Shown: positions 20,745-31,996 of the stretch, in pieces
Layout: each line of letters starts with the position of its first letter
How positions within the stretch are numbered: the stretch's first letter is position 1
Assembly (NCBI RefSeq): GCF_026151205.1
Contig: NC_087076.1
Coordinates: forward strand, 5,570,902-5,634,901
Direction of reading: 5' to 3'
From: Bolinopsis microptera
Taxonomy: Eukaryota > Ctenophora > Tentaculata > Lobata > Bolinopsidae
Length of the DNA stretch: 64,000 nucleotides
Made by a program: the position numbers and the translations under genes
Notes under the pieces: generated by a model
The model's input: only the letters and a program-made list of their open reading frames with translations
What the model was told of the DNA's origin: nothing
The model's database searches: none

Positions 20745-23692
20745 AATTAGGTGCTAATCGACAGAAATCACAGCTTTCTATTGGTTGTTTCAACGCAAGG
20801 TCTCTATGCAACAAAACTTGTGGCGTACTAGAAATGCTTAAAGATAACTCGATTTCTATCTGTTGTATCACGGAAACTTGGCTAAAAACTAATGATCGGG
20901 CAAAGTTTGCCGAAATCCGTGATTTTGGGTTCGATATTATCAGTGCCCCTCGAAGAGGTAGGGGAGGTGGTGTTGGTTTTATCTTCAACCCAAAAATGAT
21001 ATCGCCTGTACGCAATGATGTTACTAAATATTCATCTTTTGAAGTACTTGAATGTGTCATTAAAACTGCTGGTGAGATTATCAGGCTATGTGTAGTTTAT
21101 CGCAGCACTCAGGCCAAAGCGAAATATGATGAAACAAAAATATCTAAGTTTATGGATGACTTTGATGGATACCTGGACAATCTTCTGCTTAAAACTGGAT
21201 CTCCAATTATTTGTGGTGACTTTAATTTCCATGTTGAAGACATATACAATAATGCTGCCCAGAACTTTATTGCTCTTTGTGAGAGCAAAGGCTTCCTTCA
21301 GCATGTCGACTCTCCTACTCACATCTCCGGCGGGACACTGGACTTGTTATTTACTCTAGGCTGTGTAAGTGACTCATTGTCTGTAACAGATATGATGGTA
21401 GAGACAAGCACTGGAACCAGCTCTGATCACTATCTATTAAGTTTTCAGGTCCCAGTCACATTCGATCTTCATAAAGCTCGTACATATGAAGAAAAAGATG
21501 TCAGAGAGCTAAGCAAAATTGACATCGATAAGTTCAGGGAAGATCTGTTTTGTTCAGAGCTTAACCTTTCTGAATATCAATCCTTAGACGAGGCTGTGAA
21601 CCTTTATCAAAATGTCCTTGAACAGGTGCTAGACAAACATGCCCCACTTATTACGAAACGATTTACTGCTGAAAAGTCTGATTTTTGGGATAATAAATGT
21701 CAAATTGCTGTCAGAGAGAGGAGAAGGGCAAAACGAAAAGCCAAAAAGTATCCAGAGAATGATGAGTTTAAAACTACTCATTTTGAAAAATGTGTTGACG
21801 CAGAAATCACTATCAATCGAGCTAGGGATGGCTACTATGATAAACAGCTCAGTTCTTGCAAAGGAGACTCGAAAGGGACCTATAAAGTCATAAATAAACT
21901 TTTAGATAAGGAATATGGCTCCAACAAATTGCCAAATGGTGAAGATATCGAAGTGGCTGCCAAACTCAAGACTTTCTTCGATCAAAAAGTAAAGACCATT
22001 TACTCTAATATTGAGAAGGAAATTCAAAACACTTCCCTAAACGGTCAAGGTACCAAGGACTCTACTTCGATAGATAATGCAAAGTGTAGACTTAATCAGT
22101 TTAAGGAAGTCTCATTATCAGATCTTGAAACCTTAATTAAGAGTCTTCCCAATAAATCAAGCGTACTCGATGTCATACCAATGTGGCTCTTCAAGAACTG
22201 CTTACCCGAGCTTCTCCCAATCATCCATTACATCGTGAATGAATCACTAAGAGTCGGAAAGTTTCCATCTGCCCTAAAAGAAGCATCTATTAGGCCTGGA
22301 CTCAAGAAACCTACCTTAGATGTTGATGAGCTGAAAAACTATCGACCGATTAGCAATCTAACTTATCTGTCCAAAATACTAGAAAAAGTAGTTCATTGCC
22401 AATTAAATGAATATGCTGATGTCAACAACCTGTTTTCCCCATATCAATCAGGCTATAGAAAATTCCATAGTTGTGAAACTGCAGTTACCAAAATACATAA
22501 TGATATTCTAATGATGATTGACAGCAAATCGAATGTTGTGCTTCTACTCTTAGATCTATCAGCTGCTTTCGACACCATAAACCATAACCTCCTTCTTACG
22601 AAACTCAAGAATGCGTATGGTATTACAGAACTAGCACTCAGCTGGTTACAATGTTACCTTAATAATCGCACATTCAAGGTTAAAGTAAAAAAAGCCACAT
22701 CTTCTGAAGGCTATCTGGATATTGGTGTACCTCAAGGATCCATTTTAGGACCACTACTGTTCATATTGTATACCAGAGATCTTGAAGAAATTGTCACAAA
22801 ATATGGTTTCTCGATACATTTGTATGCAGATGACACACAGGTGTACTTTACTTTTGATGTTCACAGTTCTAATCCTGATTTAACAGCTGTGAAAAATTGC
22901 TTTCTGGAGATAAAGCAATGGATGACAGTTAACTTCCTAAAACTGAATGATGAAAAAACAGAGTTCATTGATATAGGTCCATATGTCAGCCCAATCCAGA
23001 CAATGGATTTAGGAGACCTCTCAATCTGCCCTGTTAGCAAGGCCAAGAACCTGGGATTCCTTTTCGATCACCAAATGAATCTGGACTCTCAAATAAATGC
23101 TGTCTCCAAAGTATGTTATTTGAATCAAAGGGACTTAGCAAGAATCGGTTCGAAGCTTTCCCATGACCTAAAAGTTCAGTTAGTTCACTCCAATATCCTC
23201 TGTTTCATAGACTACTGCAACTCAGTCTATTATGGTATAACAGAAAAGAATCTCCATAAGCTACAAAAGATACAGAACAATGCTGCTAGATTTATCTTTG
23301 GTCTTTACGGAAAAAAGATACGTGAACCTATCATGCCTTACCTCAAAAAGCTCCACTTTCTGCCTGTTCGGTTCAGAATTAAGTTCAAAATATCACTTCT
23401 GGTCTTCAAGTGTCTTAATAACATAGCCCCTCAGTACTTACAAGGACACGTCAATCTAAGGGAAGTACGAAGACGAAGTTCCAGACTAGATGATGACTTT
23501 TATTTGTTGAAAGTTCCTCCTGCTCCTCATTTCAGACGAACAGATGCTGCATTTATGTTTTGTGGACCAAAAATTTGGAATGAACTACCCTACTCAGTGA
23601 GATCATTATCATCTGTAGAATGTTTTAAAAATGCCCTAAAGACGTTTTATTTCCAACTAGCTTTTGATAATATTTCTAATATTTGTCCATAA
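20741..23692 (+). CDS. CR1-like LINE ORF2: APE endonuclease and reverse transcriptase
   Basis: Nicks target DNA and reverse-transcribes the element RNA. The APE-type endonuclease (about 12-236) shows N18, E45 (ITETWL), GDFN 159-162, D201 and SDH 228-230. The RT follows: NYRPISNLTYLSKILE, YQSGYRKFHSCETAV, catalytic D605 in LLLDLSAAFD, GVPQGSILGPLLF and YADD 695-698. The long C-terminus (LHFLPVRFRIKFKI, PKIWNELP) is typical of the CR1/L2/Jockey-like groups. All expected catalytic residues are present. Residue numbers count from GTG 20741; no ATG exists there, so translation probably needs frameshifting or reinitiation from ORF1. Confidence 0.93.
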   Translation: MKLGANRQKSQLSIGCFNARSLCNKTCGVLEMLKDNSISICCITETWLKTNDRAKFAEIRDFGFDIISAPRRGRGGGVGFIFNPKMISPVRNDVTKYSSFEVLECVIKTAGEIIRLCVVYRSTQAKAKYDETKISKFMDDFDGYLDNLLLKTGSPIICGDFNFHVEDIYNNAAQNFIALCESKGFLQHVDSPTHISGGTLDLLFTLGCVSDSLSVTDMMVETSTGTSSDHYLLSFQVPVTFDLHKARTYEEKDVRELSKIDIDKFREDLFCSELNLSEYQSLDEAVNLYQNVLEQVLDKHAPLITKRFTAEKSDFWDNKCQIAVRERRRAKRKAKKYPENDEFKTTHFEKCVDAEITINRARDGYYDKQLSSCKGDSKGTYKVINKLLDKEYGSNKLPNGEDIEVAAKLKTFFDQKVKTIYSNIEKEIQNTSLNGQGTKDSTSIDNAKCRLNQFKEVSLSDLETLIKSLPNKSSVLDVIPMWLFKNCLPELLPIIHYIVNESLRVGKFPSALKEASIRPGLKKPTLDVDELKNYRPISNLTYLSKILEKVVHCQLNEYADVNNLFSPYQSGYRKFHSCETAVTKIHNDILMMIDSKSNVVLLLLDLSAAFDTINHNLLLTKLKNAYGITELALSWLQCYLNNRTFKVKVKKATSSEGYLDIGVPQGSILGPLLFILYTRDLEEIVTKYGFSIHLYADDTQVYFTFDVHSSNPDLTAVKNCFLEIKQWMTVNFLKLNDEKTEFIDIGPYVSPIQTMDLGDLSICPVSKAKNLGFLFDHQMNLDSQINAVSKVCYLNQRDLARIGSKLSHDLKVQLVHSNILCFIDYCNSVYYGITEKNLHKLQKIQNNAARFIFGLYGKKIREPIMPYLKKLHFLPVRFRIKFKISLLVFKCLNNIAPQYLQGHVNLREVRRRSSRLDDDFYLLKVPPAPHFRRTDAAFMFCGPKIWNELPYSVRSLSSVECFKNALKTFYFQLAFDNISNICP

Positions 23693-24094
23693 TGTCTGAA
23701 CTGATATGAAAGTGCATAATTTTGGTAACTTCATACAAATATTTGTTCATAAAATCTGAACTGTTTAAAAAGTCCATAATCTTGCTATTTCAACACTAAG
23801 TCTCGCTTGAATGACTTTAATGTACATCTTTGTTGGGTATATTTTAATGTCGAAGCGTGTAATAAATGTTAGAATTTATTATTTATTTATTATATTATAT
23901 GATTTTATTGTTACAGTAAAGAACTGATTTAACATTCAAATAGCTTTTCGCCGAAATATGTGTTCTTTGATGTTTGACAAGACTAATTCGAGGAAGTGCA
24001 AGTGTGCAGAATGAACTTCGGTGGTGTTCAGAAAGATGCGATTATGATGATCATTCCGAAAACTTTACAGATTTGGCCGAATTATGAGTTATTT

Positions 24095-24886
24095 CTAGGT
24101 TCTAGGGTGAATATTCATATGTCTTTTAAGGTCTGATTTCGAGGCTGCTGCATACGGACAATCTGAACATTTGAACGGTTTCTCTCCGGAGTGAGTACTC
24201 ATATGTCTTTTAAGGTCTGATTTCGAAGCTGCTGCATACGAACAATCTGAACATTTAAATGGTTTCTCTCCGGAGTGAGTCATCATATGTACTTTAAGTT
24301 GGTATTTCTGAGATGCTGTATAGGAACAATTTGAACATTTAAATGGTTTCTCTCCGGAGTGAGTCATCATATGTCTGTTAAGGTTTGATTTCAGACCTGC
24401 TGCATACGAACAATCTGGACATGTAAATATTTTCTCTCCGGAGTGAGTTATCTTATGTACTTTGAGTTGGGATTTCTGAGATGCTGTATAGGAACAATCT
24501 GAACATTTGAATGATTTCTCTCCGGAGTGAGTCATCAGATGTCTTGTGAGGTGTGATTTAAATGCTGTTGCATAAAGACAATCTGAACATTTGAATGATT
24601 TCTCTCTGGAGTGAGTTGTAAAGTGATATCGAAGATCTTTTTTTTGTGTAGTTGAATATGAACAATCAGGACACTTCAACTGCTTTTCACCAGCACGAAT
24701 ATTTTCAGAAGAATTGGGAATCTCCTGAGAAACGGTAGAATTGTCTGATTTATTACTCATCCCAGATCCTGTATTATCACTGTCATCTTGAAATTCAGTT
24801 CTAGGTTCAAGCTCACCAACGTCGTCATCACTAAGATCCTTGCAAGAGCTAAATGGTAGATATGCCGTCTCTCCAGACCGTATCAT
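24095..24886 (-). CDS. C2H2 zinc-finger protein, seven fingers (263 aa)
   Basis: Paralogue of the gene at 16566-17705. Similarity begins at EFQDDSDNTGSG (residue 31; residue 147 in the first gene) and continues past the stop codon for about 60 bases, so the array was copied as DNA. Seven fingers run from C72 to H260 with the 28-residue period. The last finger is intact here (H256), unlike its partner. One linker is THSREK rather than THSGEK. The first two fingers and the SUMO-like motifs are absent. The new 30-residue N-terminus (MIRSGETAYL) is unrelated and may be an exon of another origin or a false start. Confidence 0.82.
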   Translation of the reverse strand: MIRSGETAYLPFSSCKDLSDDDVGELEPRTEFQDDSDNTGSGMSNKSDNSTVSQEIPNSSENIRAGEKQLKCPDCSYSTTQKKDLRYHFTTHSREKSFKCSDCLYATAFKSHLTRHLMTHSGEKSFKCSDCSYTASQKSQLKVHKITHSGEKIFTCPDCSYAAGLKSNLNRHMMTHSGEKPFKCSNCSYTASQKYQLKVHMMTHSGEKPFKCSDCSYAAASKSDLKRHMSTHSGEKPFKCSDCPYAAASKSDLKRHMNIHPRT

Positions 24887-25018
24887 GACTTAACCACATA
24901 CACTTTACTCCCTTCAGTGTCTACTATTACACCAGGATACCACTCATCCGTTCGCCTTATAAAAATAACAATCTTCAATCTTTTCGCTTGTGAGTTGATA
25001 TCAGTTGTCTCTTATCAG

Positions 25019-28000
25019 TACGGGTATATGGCCCCCAGAATATAGGTGGCCCCCAAAATATAGGTCATGTTAGTGGATACAGTTCTAACCAAGATAAGCG
25101 ATACTAATGGGATCTGTACTGCTATGTTGGAGTAAAACATGTAACTAATGTTTCTGGATAAAAATTTTGGACCTACATGAGGTATTTTGGTATATTTGGT
25201 CATGACAGCGAAAGATTTAAACGATGTTGTCATTTTCTAGAGGGGGAAATATGGCGAAAAATTGTCATGACAAAAATCTGTCCAACACATGCCATTAAGA
25301 CTACTGGTATGAGTATAAGTATTATTTTAAGCTATCTTTTCATCGAGACATCTGCAAACTGACAATTTGGAAAAAAGTTATGGCCACCACAATTTTACGG
25401 GCCCCCAGAATATAGGTCTATACGACCCCCAGAATATAGGTTGGTCAAAAACCCTGAACATGCCCAAAACCATGCTTTGGGATGCTCTACTTGTAGCTAC
25501 TAGTCTCCTGAACCCACATATCAAGTTTTATCAAAATTGGATAAAAATTGGCCGAGTTATGGGATAAAAACAAAAACCATATGCCCATATTTGGGCATAC
25601 GCACCAAATTTGATCGATTTTGGTCCATAAATTGGTCAAATATCAATATTTTTGAATGAAACCAACTTTATATGGAAGGTAAGCATATATTACACATTCT
25701 CTATGATTATCAGCTCAATATCTACCTAACTGTGGATTCTGTGTTCAAATAATCGCAAAAAATGAACAAAATCGCCCATATCTCAAACTGACTTCGCTCA
25801 AAACAATAGAACTCAATAGGGTTTCAATATTTTCACATGAAATTTTCAGAATCAACGTAGAATTGTCTCATGACCTTAAGTACTCCAGTAGCAGGGAGGA
25901 GTTGAGTGTGCACTTCGATGTCCACAGTTTTTTGCTGCTAAATCGGGTTAAATAGGTCATTGGTAACTCAAAAAATCGAGGGCCGCATGTTGTGTCGCTA
26001 GTCCCAACCCTGTGGAGCCACGCCCATATTTCATATCAGGTGCGTATATGGGAAATATGTATCTCAGCTTCTGGAGGTCTTAGAGACTCAAACTTGAGTT
26101 TAAAATGACCGCAATGCACATGTTTATATTGGTACTATGAAGGTCATGAAAGCCCAAAATGCTTATTTTTGGAAAAAATTCAGAAAAACCAATTTTCACT
26201 TGGGCGCGAGTAAAAAATTTACACTATAAATTAAGTGAAAATCGAGTAAGCAGTTCAGTGACTACAACATTTCTAAACACAGGGTCCTCTGCAGTTAGGT
26301 CATTCTAAATCGGAATTGGTAAAGTAAGCAAATTCTTTTAGTAGTTTTAACCCTGTGGAGCCACGCCCATATTTCATATTATGTGCGAATATGGGAAATT
26401 TGTATCTCAGCTTCTGAAGGACTTAGAGACTCAAAGGTGGGCTTAAAATGACCGCAATGTACATGTTTATCTTGGCACTATGAGGGTCATGAAGGCCCAG
26501 AATGCTTATTTTTTGGGAAAATTCAGTAAAACCGATTTTCACTTGGGGCGTGAGTAAAAATCGACTCTTAGAAGTTAAGTGAAATCGAGTATAAAGTTCA
26601 GTGTCTGCAACGTTTCTAAACACAGGATCCTTTAGCTTTGTAAGGTCATTCTGAATCAGAAATGATAAGGTACGCAAATTCTATTAGAAGTTTAACCCTA
26701 GGGTGCAAAACTCCTAAATTACCTCCCTGGCGCAAATATATGACTTTTCTATCTCGGCTTCTGAACGTTGTAGGGGCCTCTCTAATCTCTTTGAGCTCAA
26801 AGTAACTACGATGGCCACATTTATATACCAACTGTAAAGAAACATAGGGTCTATACTCTATAGTGCTTAGTTTTTAAAAACTCATTAAAAACTGTTTTAA
26901 CCTTCATGCATCATAAAATAATAACATAAACTTGTACTTAATTATGGTATCTCATTTGCAGCACAGTAAAACGTTCAACATGAACACATTCGGATAACAT
27001 TTATGGAGCAGCACATACCACCTAACTTTAATTTTGGTATAACTGCGAAAATACTCAGTTTCAGAAGCTCCTTCCAGCTATCTTAGGCTGCTTTCAGCTC
27101 CCTCTCTGGGGCTCTCTCCAGTACTGCTTGGCTATTATGGCTAATCAACTTGAATCCAACCTCATGTAACAGAATCTACTTCTAGCTACATTCTGGTATT
27201 CTGCTAACTCTACCCAGCTACCACCACCAGTACGTTATAATTTTAGATCTTTCTATCAACCTCTGATATGAGTGCTACCTCTGCTGCATCCAACAATTTC
27301 GAGCTCATTAAGAAAGAGGAAATTTGCTGTTTCTAGCAACCTCTAAACGCCAGAATAAAATGTTGCTGATGATTGCTAGACAGGGCAAGAAGTAGCCCAC
27401 TAGCCTAAGCTAAGGTTGCTAGAAATAGCAGAAGTTGGAGGAACCTTGGTGGTAGCTAAATAGAGGTAGCCGAAGTAGGTGAAAACAGGCGGTTTCTGCC
27501 ATACAGGTGGTAAAGTAGCTGGATAGAGGAAGAGGTAGCATACATATCAGAGGTTGCTAGAAAGATCTAAAATTATGACGTACTGATGGTGGTAGCTGGG
27601 TAGAGTTGACATGGAGTTAGCAGAATGTAGCTAAAAGTAGTTTCTGCTACATGAGGTTGGATTCAAGTTGATTAGCCATAATAGCCAAGCAGTACTGGAG
27701 AGAGCCCCAGAGAGGGAGCTGAAGGCAGCCTAAGATAGCTGGAAGGAGCTTCTGAAACTGAGTATTTTCGCAGTTATACCAAAATTAAAGTTAGGTGCAG
27801 TGGTATGTGCTGCTCCATAATTGTTATCCGAATGTGTTCATGTTTTAAAAACTAAGCACTATAGAGTATAGACCCTATGTTTCTTTACAGTTGGTATATA
27901 AATGTGGCCATCGTAGTTACTTTGAGTTCAAAGAGGGGCCCCTACAACGTTCAGAAGCCGAGATAGAAAAGTCACATATTTGCGCCTGGAGGTAATTTAG

Positions 28001-29736
28001 GAGTTTTGTACCCTAGAGCTAGAATTGAAACTACCAATAGAATTTGCGTACCTTATCATTTTTGATTCAGAATGACCTGACAAAGGATCCTGTGTTTAGA
28101 AACGTTGCAGACACTGAACTTCATACTCGATTTCACTAAAAGAATTTGCTTACTTTACCAATTCCGATTTAGAATGACCTAACTGCAGAGGACCCTGTGT
28201 TTAGAAATGTTGTAGTCACTGAACTGCTTACTCGATTTTCACTTAATTTATAGTGTAAATTTTTTACTCACGCCCCAAGTGAAAATCGGTTTTACTGAAT
28301 TTTCCCAAAAAATAAGCATTCTGGGCCTTCATGACCCTCATAGTGCCAAGATAAACATGTACATTGCGGTCATTTTAAGCCCACCTTTGAGTCTCTAAGT
28401 CCTTCAGAAGCTGAGATACAAATTTCCCATATTCGCACATAATATGAAATATGGGCGTGGCTCCACAGGGTTAAAACTACTAAAAGAATTTGCTTACTTT
28501 ACCAATTCCGATTTAGAATGACCTAACTGCAGAGGACCCTGTGTTTAGAAATGTTGTAGTCACTGAACTGCTTACTCGATTTTCACTTAATTTATAGTGT
28601 AAATTTTTTACTCGCGCCCAAGTGAAAATTGGTTTTTCTGAATTTTTTCCAAAAATAAGCATTTTGGGCTTTCATGACCTTCATAGTACCAATATAAATA
28701 TGTGCATTGCGGTCATTTTAAACTCAAGTTTGAGTCTCTAAGACCTCCAGAAGCTGAGATACATATTTCCCATATACGCACCTGATATGAAATATGGGCG
28801 TGGCTCCACAGGGTTGGGACTAGCGACACAACATGCGGCCCTCGATTTTTTGAGTTACCAATGACCTATTTAACCCGATTCAGCAGCAAAAAACTGTGGA
28901 CATCGAAGTGCACACTCAACTCCTCCCTGCTACTGGAGTAAAGTTTTGGGACAGAATTTTGAGTTAGGCCTTTAAAAAAATTTGGCGGCCAAAAATGTCT
29001 GATTTACAGTCATTGAGGTGCACATTGTATTGATACAGATAAAAACAGCCCCCCTCAATCATATCTAGGGACACTCCTTCAATCTTATTTAAGTATTTAG
29101 TTAGGATCCCTACTAAATGAGTGCATGAAAGCTTTTTAACTAGTAAAATTAAAGATTTTACTCATTACGGGTATATGGCCCCCAGAATATAGGTTTTTGA
29201 AAAAAAATAGCGACCAAGATTCTGCATTTTCTCTGTCACCCTGAGCATTAAGGAATGTGGGGTAGTGATGAGAAACAGTTAAAGAACATATGCTGAAGAG
29301 ATGGCATCATCAAAATGTATGAAGGTGGAGTATTTGAGGACGATTTTTGCATACCTATATTCTGGGGGCCGTAGTTTTTGATTTTTTGCTATTAAGTATA
29401 CTCTAAACCATTTCAATTTAGTATCTGGAGCCATTGGCATCATCAATACAGTCTCAGCAACATATTCTGACTGCATATAACTGTCTGTGACAATTTTAGA
29501 ACAACTTAGGAACAGATGTTTGGACCTATATTCTGGGGGCCCTGTTAAAAAATGGTATTTTTACAGGTGAAAAAAAAGTACACTTAAAAACCTAATAATT
29601 ATTTTCAACTACCCAAGAAACATTTAAAGGGTTATTATGTACATATTTACAGCCCTAAACATGCTTAGAAGTAGTTTTAACACCTGTTTCTAAGTGCTCA
29701 AAAAACGACCTATATTCTGGGGGCCATATACCCGTA
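25019..29736. mobile_element. 4.7-kb TIR element (or nested pair)
   Basis: The ends are 29-bp perfect inverted repeats beginning TACGGGTATATGGCCCCCAG (25019-25047 and 29708-29736), with TA at both borders. The subterminal regions hold further copies of GGCCCCCAGAATATAGG: 25400-25416 and 25425-25440 on the left, and inverted at 29354-29370 and 29525-29541 on the right. A third full TIR copy at 29166-29194 means the right 571 bp could be a separate short element. No transposase is encoded. The middle is the large palindrome listed next. Confidence 0.65.
25881..28940. repeat. 3.06-kb near-perfect palindrome
   Basis: Outer ends TACTCCAGTAGCAGGG and its complement lie at 25881 and 28940. The arms continue inward to about 27293 and 27527, leaving a spacer of about 230 bp. 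The left arm has about 95 bp (26878-26972) missing from the right. Each arm contains three tandem units of about 345 bp (AACCCTGTGGAGCCACGCCC at about 26005 and 26350, with a diverged unit at 26693). By eye the arms match well above 90 percent. No coding region found. Confidence 0.85.
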
Positions 29737-29795
29737 AATAGGTAATTGCACTGCCTTTTACTGTGTAGCTTTGCTATACACAAAGTATACACAAT

Positions 29796-30765
29796 ATGGA
29801 ATTTTCGGTCAGTACTCTTCACGAAATGGAGAAACAGATTGAGGACTTATCAGACTCGGTTTTAGCGAAAACTTAATTGCAGGAAACTAGAGGACCTCAC
29901 TCATGACTTGTTCAAGCCAAAAGGCGTGACAAAGGATGTAATAACCGAAATAGTTTTGGAGATGGGGTCTATGATATGTAAATCGAGAACTGTTTTGAGA
30001 TCAGCAGCAGAGACGCTTGACCAACAGAAATCAGAACAGATAAAAACTCAGAACGAGCTCATCCAATGCAAATATGGTAAACTAGCTTCAGTGAAGGAGA
30101 CAGTTAAAACAGAAATGAAACTGTTTACAGATGTTGTGAAGAATAACAGCGTAGCTAATGATATCTCTCCAGCTAAAATCAAAATGGCTGTGAAATCGGC
30201 GATTACAGAAGATGATCGGTCGAAAAACTTTATCATCTTCGGGGCCCCAGAACAGCTCGAATGTGAAGAGCAAGAAATGAACGAACGGGATCTCGTGGGT
30301 GATATTTGGGGTTTTATGAAGTTAATTGGAAGGCCGACTATAACAAACATTGAGAGAGTGGGAGTAAAGAAATCTGACAGCCCTCGGTCACGGCCGATAA
30401 AAGTTACTTTGCGAGATCCTTTGTAGCGCGATGCACTACTGGGTCGCGCGCGCGCATCCAATAATGCTTCTCGCAACCACACGTATGCAGATCGTATGCA
30501 GATCGGCGAGATGCGAAGGATTGACATCGTGAATCAACGAGATCCTGAAATTGTACGTGAATTTCTGAGCAGAGCTAAAGTCTTGAAATCGGTTGATGTG
30601 GCAGACTACAATTTCAACTACAACAAACTCTACTTATCTCCAGACAGGTCGCAGGCTGAGCGAATCTCTCGCCAAAAGCTCGTACAGGAAATGAAAGAGG
30701 GAATCAAGAAGGAACCGAGCAAGAAATATTACATAAAAAACAACAAAGTTTGTGTCGCTGAGTGA
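29796..30765 (+). pseudogene. Broken LINE ORF1 with RRM-like domain
   Basis: From ATG 29796 the frame reads MEFSVSTLHEMEKQIEDL and stops at about 29872. A one-base shift continues it, and the main frame (to 30426) contains DDRSKNFIIFGAPEQ ... IERVGV ... SRPIKVTLRD, the RRM of L1/RTE-type ORF1 proteins. After an insertion (30421-30537) the same frame resumes with VREFLSRAKVLK, LYLSPDRSQAER and KYYIKNNKVCV, the C-terminal domain. The insertion brings an in-frame TAG (30424-30426). No endonuclease or RT follows, so this is a decayed, isolated copy. Confidence 0.7.
30421..30537. mobile_element. 117-bp insertion with 9-bp direct repeats
   Basis: CGAGATCCT occurs immediately before (30412-30420) and at the end (30538-30546). 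Its removal would leave continuous ORF1 homology. The ends TTGTAGCGCGATG and, on the other strand, TTGATTCACGATG match at 9 of 13 positions. Contains CGCGCGCGC and a tandem GTATGCAGATC pair. Either a tiny MITE or a templated insertion. Confidence 0.5.
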
Positions 30766-31364
30766 CTAATTATTTGAGAAAGTCAAGCATTTGTGTATGT
30801 GTGTGACGTTAATTTCATGGATTTAAAACTTTTTGTATAACTGAGAACAGAGGTTAGAGGAACTACTGATAACAGTATGATTAGACTGAATTGCGTTATC
30901 AGTTGACTTTTTGCATCACTCTTCTAGATTATACGTAATTGGGTAACTTAGTTATAGAGTAGGATTTTAGTTGTTGCAAGCATTGCAGTAAGGTTTTAAG
31001 TTAGGCAAGTAGGCCACGAACTGTTGAGCAAACTGCAGTTCTTGTCTTGAGGCTATTTTACAATGTTTTATAACATGTGCTTGCAACTAGATCTTGAATG
31101 TCGCGTGCCCTACAGGGATTTGATTTATTCATACAATTTATTATATATTTGGTTCCAAAGCCCTTATGGGTACCAGCAAAAATCTGGTTTTCAAACAAAC
31201 ACACAAATAACAGTTCCCCAGGGGGTAATTTAAAACAATTTAGATTTTGAGTTATCTTAAAATCTTCAGAAAAGCTTGTCATTTTGGGACCATCAAAAGT
31301 TTGCAACTTTAACTTTTGCAAATTTTTGTATTCTGATAATTGGATGAGTCTTGAGTTGTGTCAC
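30766..31364. other. Non-coding interval
   Basis: Nothing recognised. The 87-codon minus-strand frame at 31058-31321 has no family resemblance. Confidence 0.4.
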
Positions 31365-31891
31365 TTGTAGGTTTGTAACCTACAGGACGCGCGCCAAGTT
31401 GGACTCGTCGACGCGCGGCATGGAACAAATATTTTATACTAGTATTACCCGTCAACTAGTATCACCCGTTAATGTTTCACGTGCTTAATATAGCTGCTTG
31501 GATCAAGCTTAATATATTGTCGCGCGCGAACTCAAGCTGTTTCATGCTTGTTTAAAGTTAAACCGAGCGTGCTAAATCAAAATTGTTCTAAAAGGGCCCC
31601 AACAGTTGAAATCAGCTTCAATCGATGAATTTTCGGACGCTGATTTCGAATCACCCCCCTTGACATAGGAGTAAAATGCTCCCCCTGACGAGATATTGGC
31701 GAAAAGCTGTCTTGATCACGTGATATGACCGTATAATGAAGTTAGTCTAATTTTTGTTAGGGTTAGGCTTTCAGCAAATGCTTTTGCTATTAACGGGTGA
31801 TACTCGTAAAATATTTGTTCCATATATTGTCGTCGACGAGTCCAACTCTGAACTCGACGCGCGTCCTAGTAGGTTGTAAACTTACAATTTT
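31365..31891. mobile_element. Short TIR element, family with inner GGAACAAATATTTTA
   Basis: Left end TTGTAGGTTTGTAACCTAC...GACGCGCG...GACTCGTCGACG...GGAACAAATATTTTA...ATCACCCGTTAA. The right end repeats this inverted (31790-31891). The same terminal block forms the inner ends of the 54.28-60.37-kb arms (55041-55140, 59626-59735) and occurs singly at about 61405-61510. The 320 bp between the blocks has no ORF. Confidence 0.65.
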
Positions 31892-31996
31892 GCTACAGAT
31901 TGTGGATTGGGTTAGGGTTAGCGTTTGCTCTAACCAGAGCCCTTTCGCTTACAATAGCAGGCGACAACCGAAGGCGTCACGCATGCAGTACGCGTA

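Larger units (their letters stand above)
19020..23900 (+). mobile_element. CR1-like LINE with both ORFs open
   Basis: About 4.9 kb, bounded by inference: the 5' part begins somewhere upstream of ORF1, and the 3' end runs into ATTTATTTATTATATTATAT (23873-23895), a short tandem tail as is usual for CR1/L2-group elements. ORF1 (PHD and CCHC fingers) and ORF2 (APE endonuclease plus RT) are uninterrupted, so this copy may be young. It lies between two zinc-finger paralogues in the opposite orientation. No poly-A tail or TSD was recognised. Confidence 0.8.

Noticed and set aside
20746-20758. Strong frameshift-stimulating structure after the slippery site
   Set aside because: ATTAG-GTG-CTAAT has only five weak pairs and a three-base loop. 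It is noted as context, not claimed as the stimulator.
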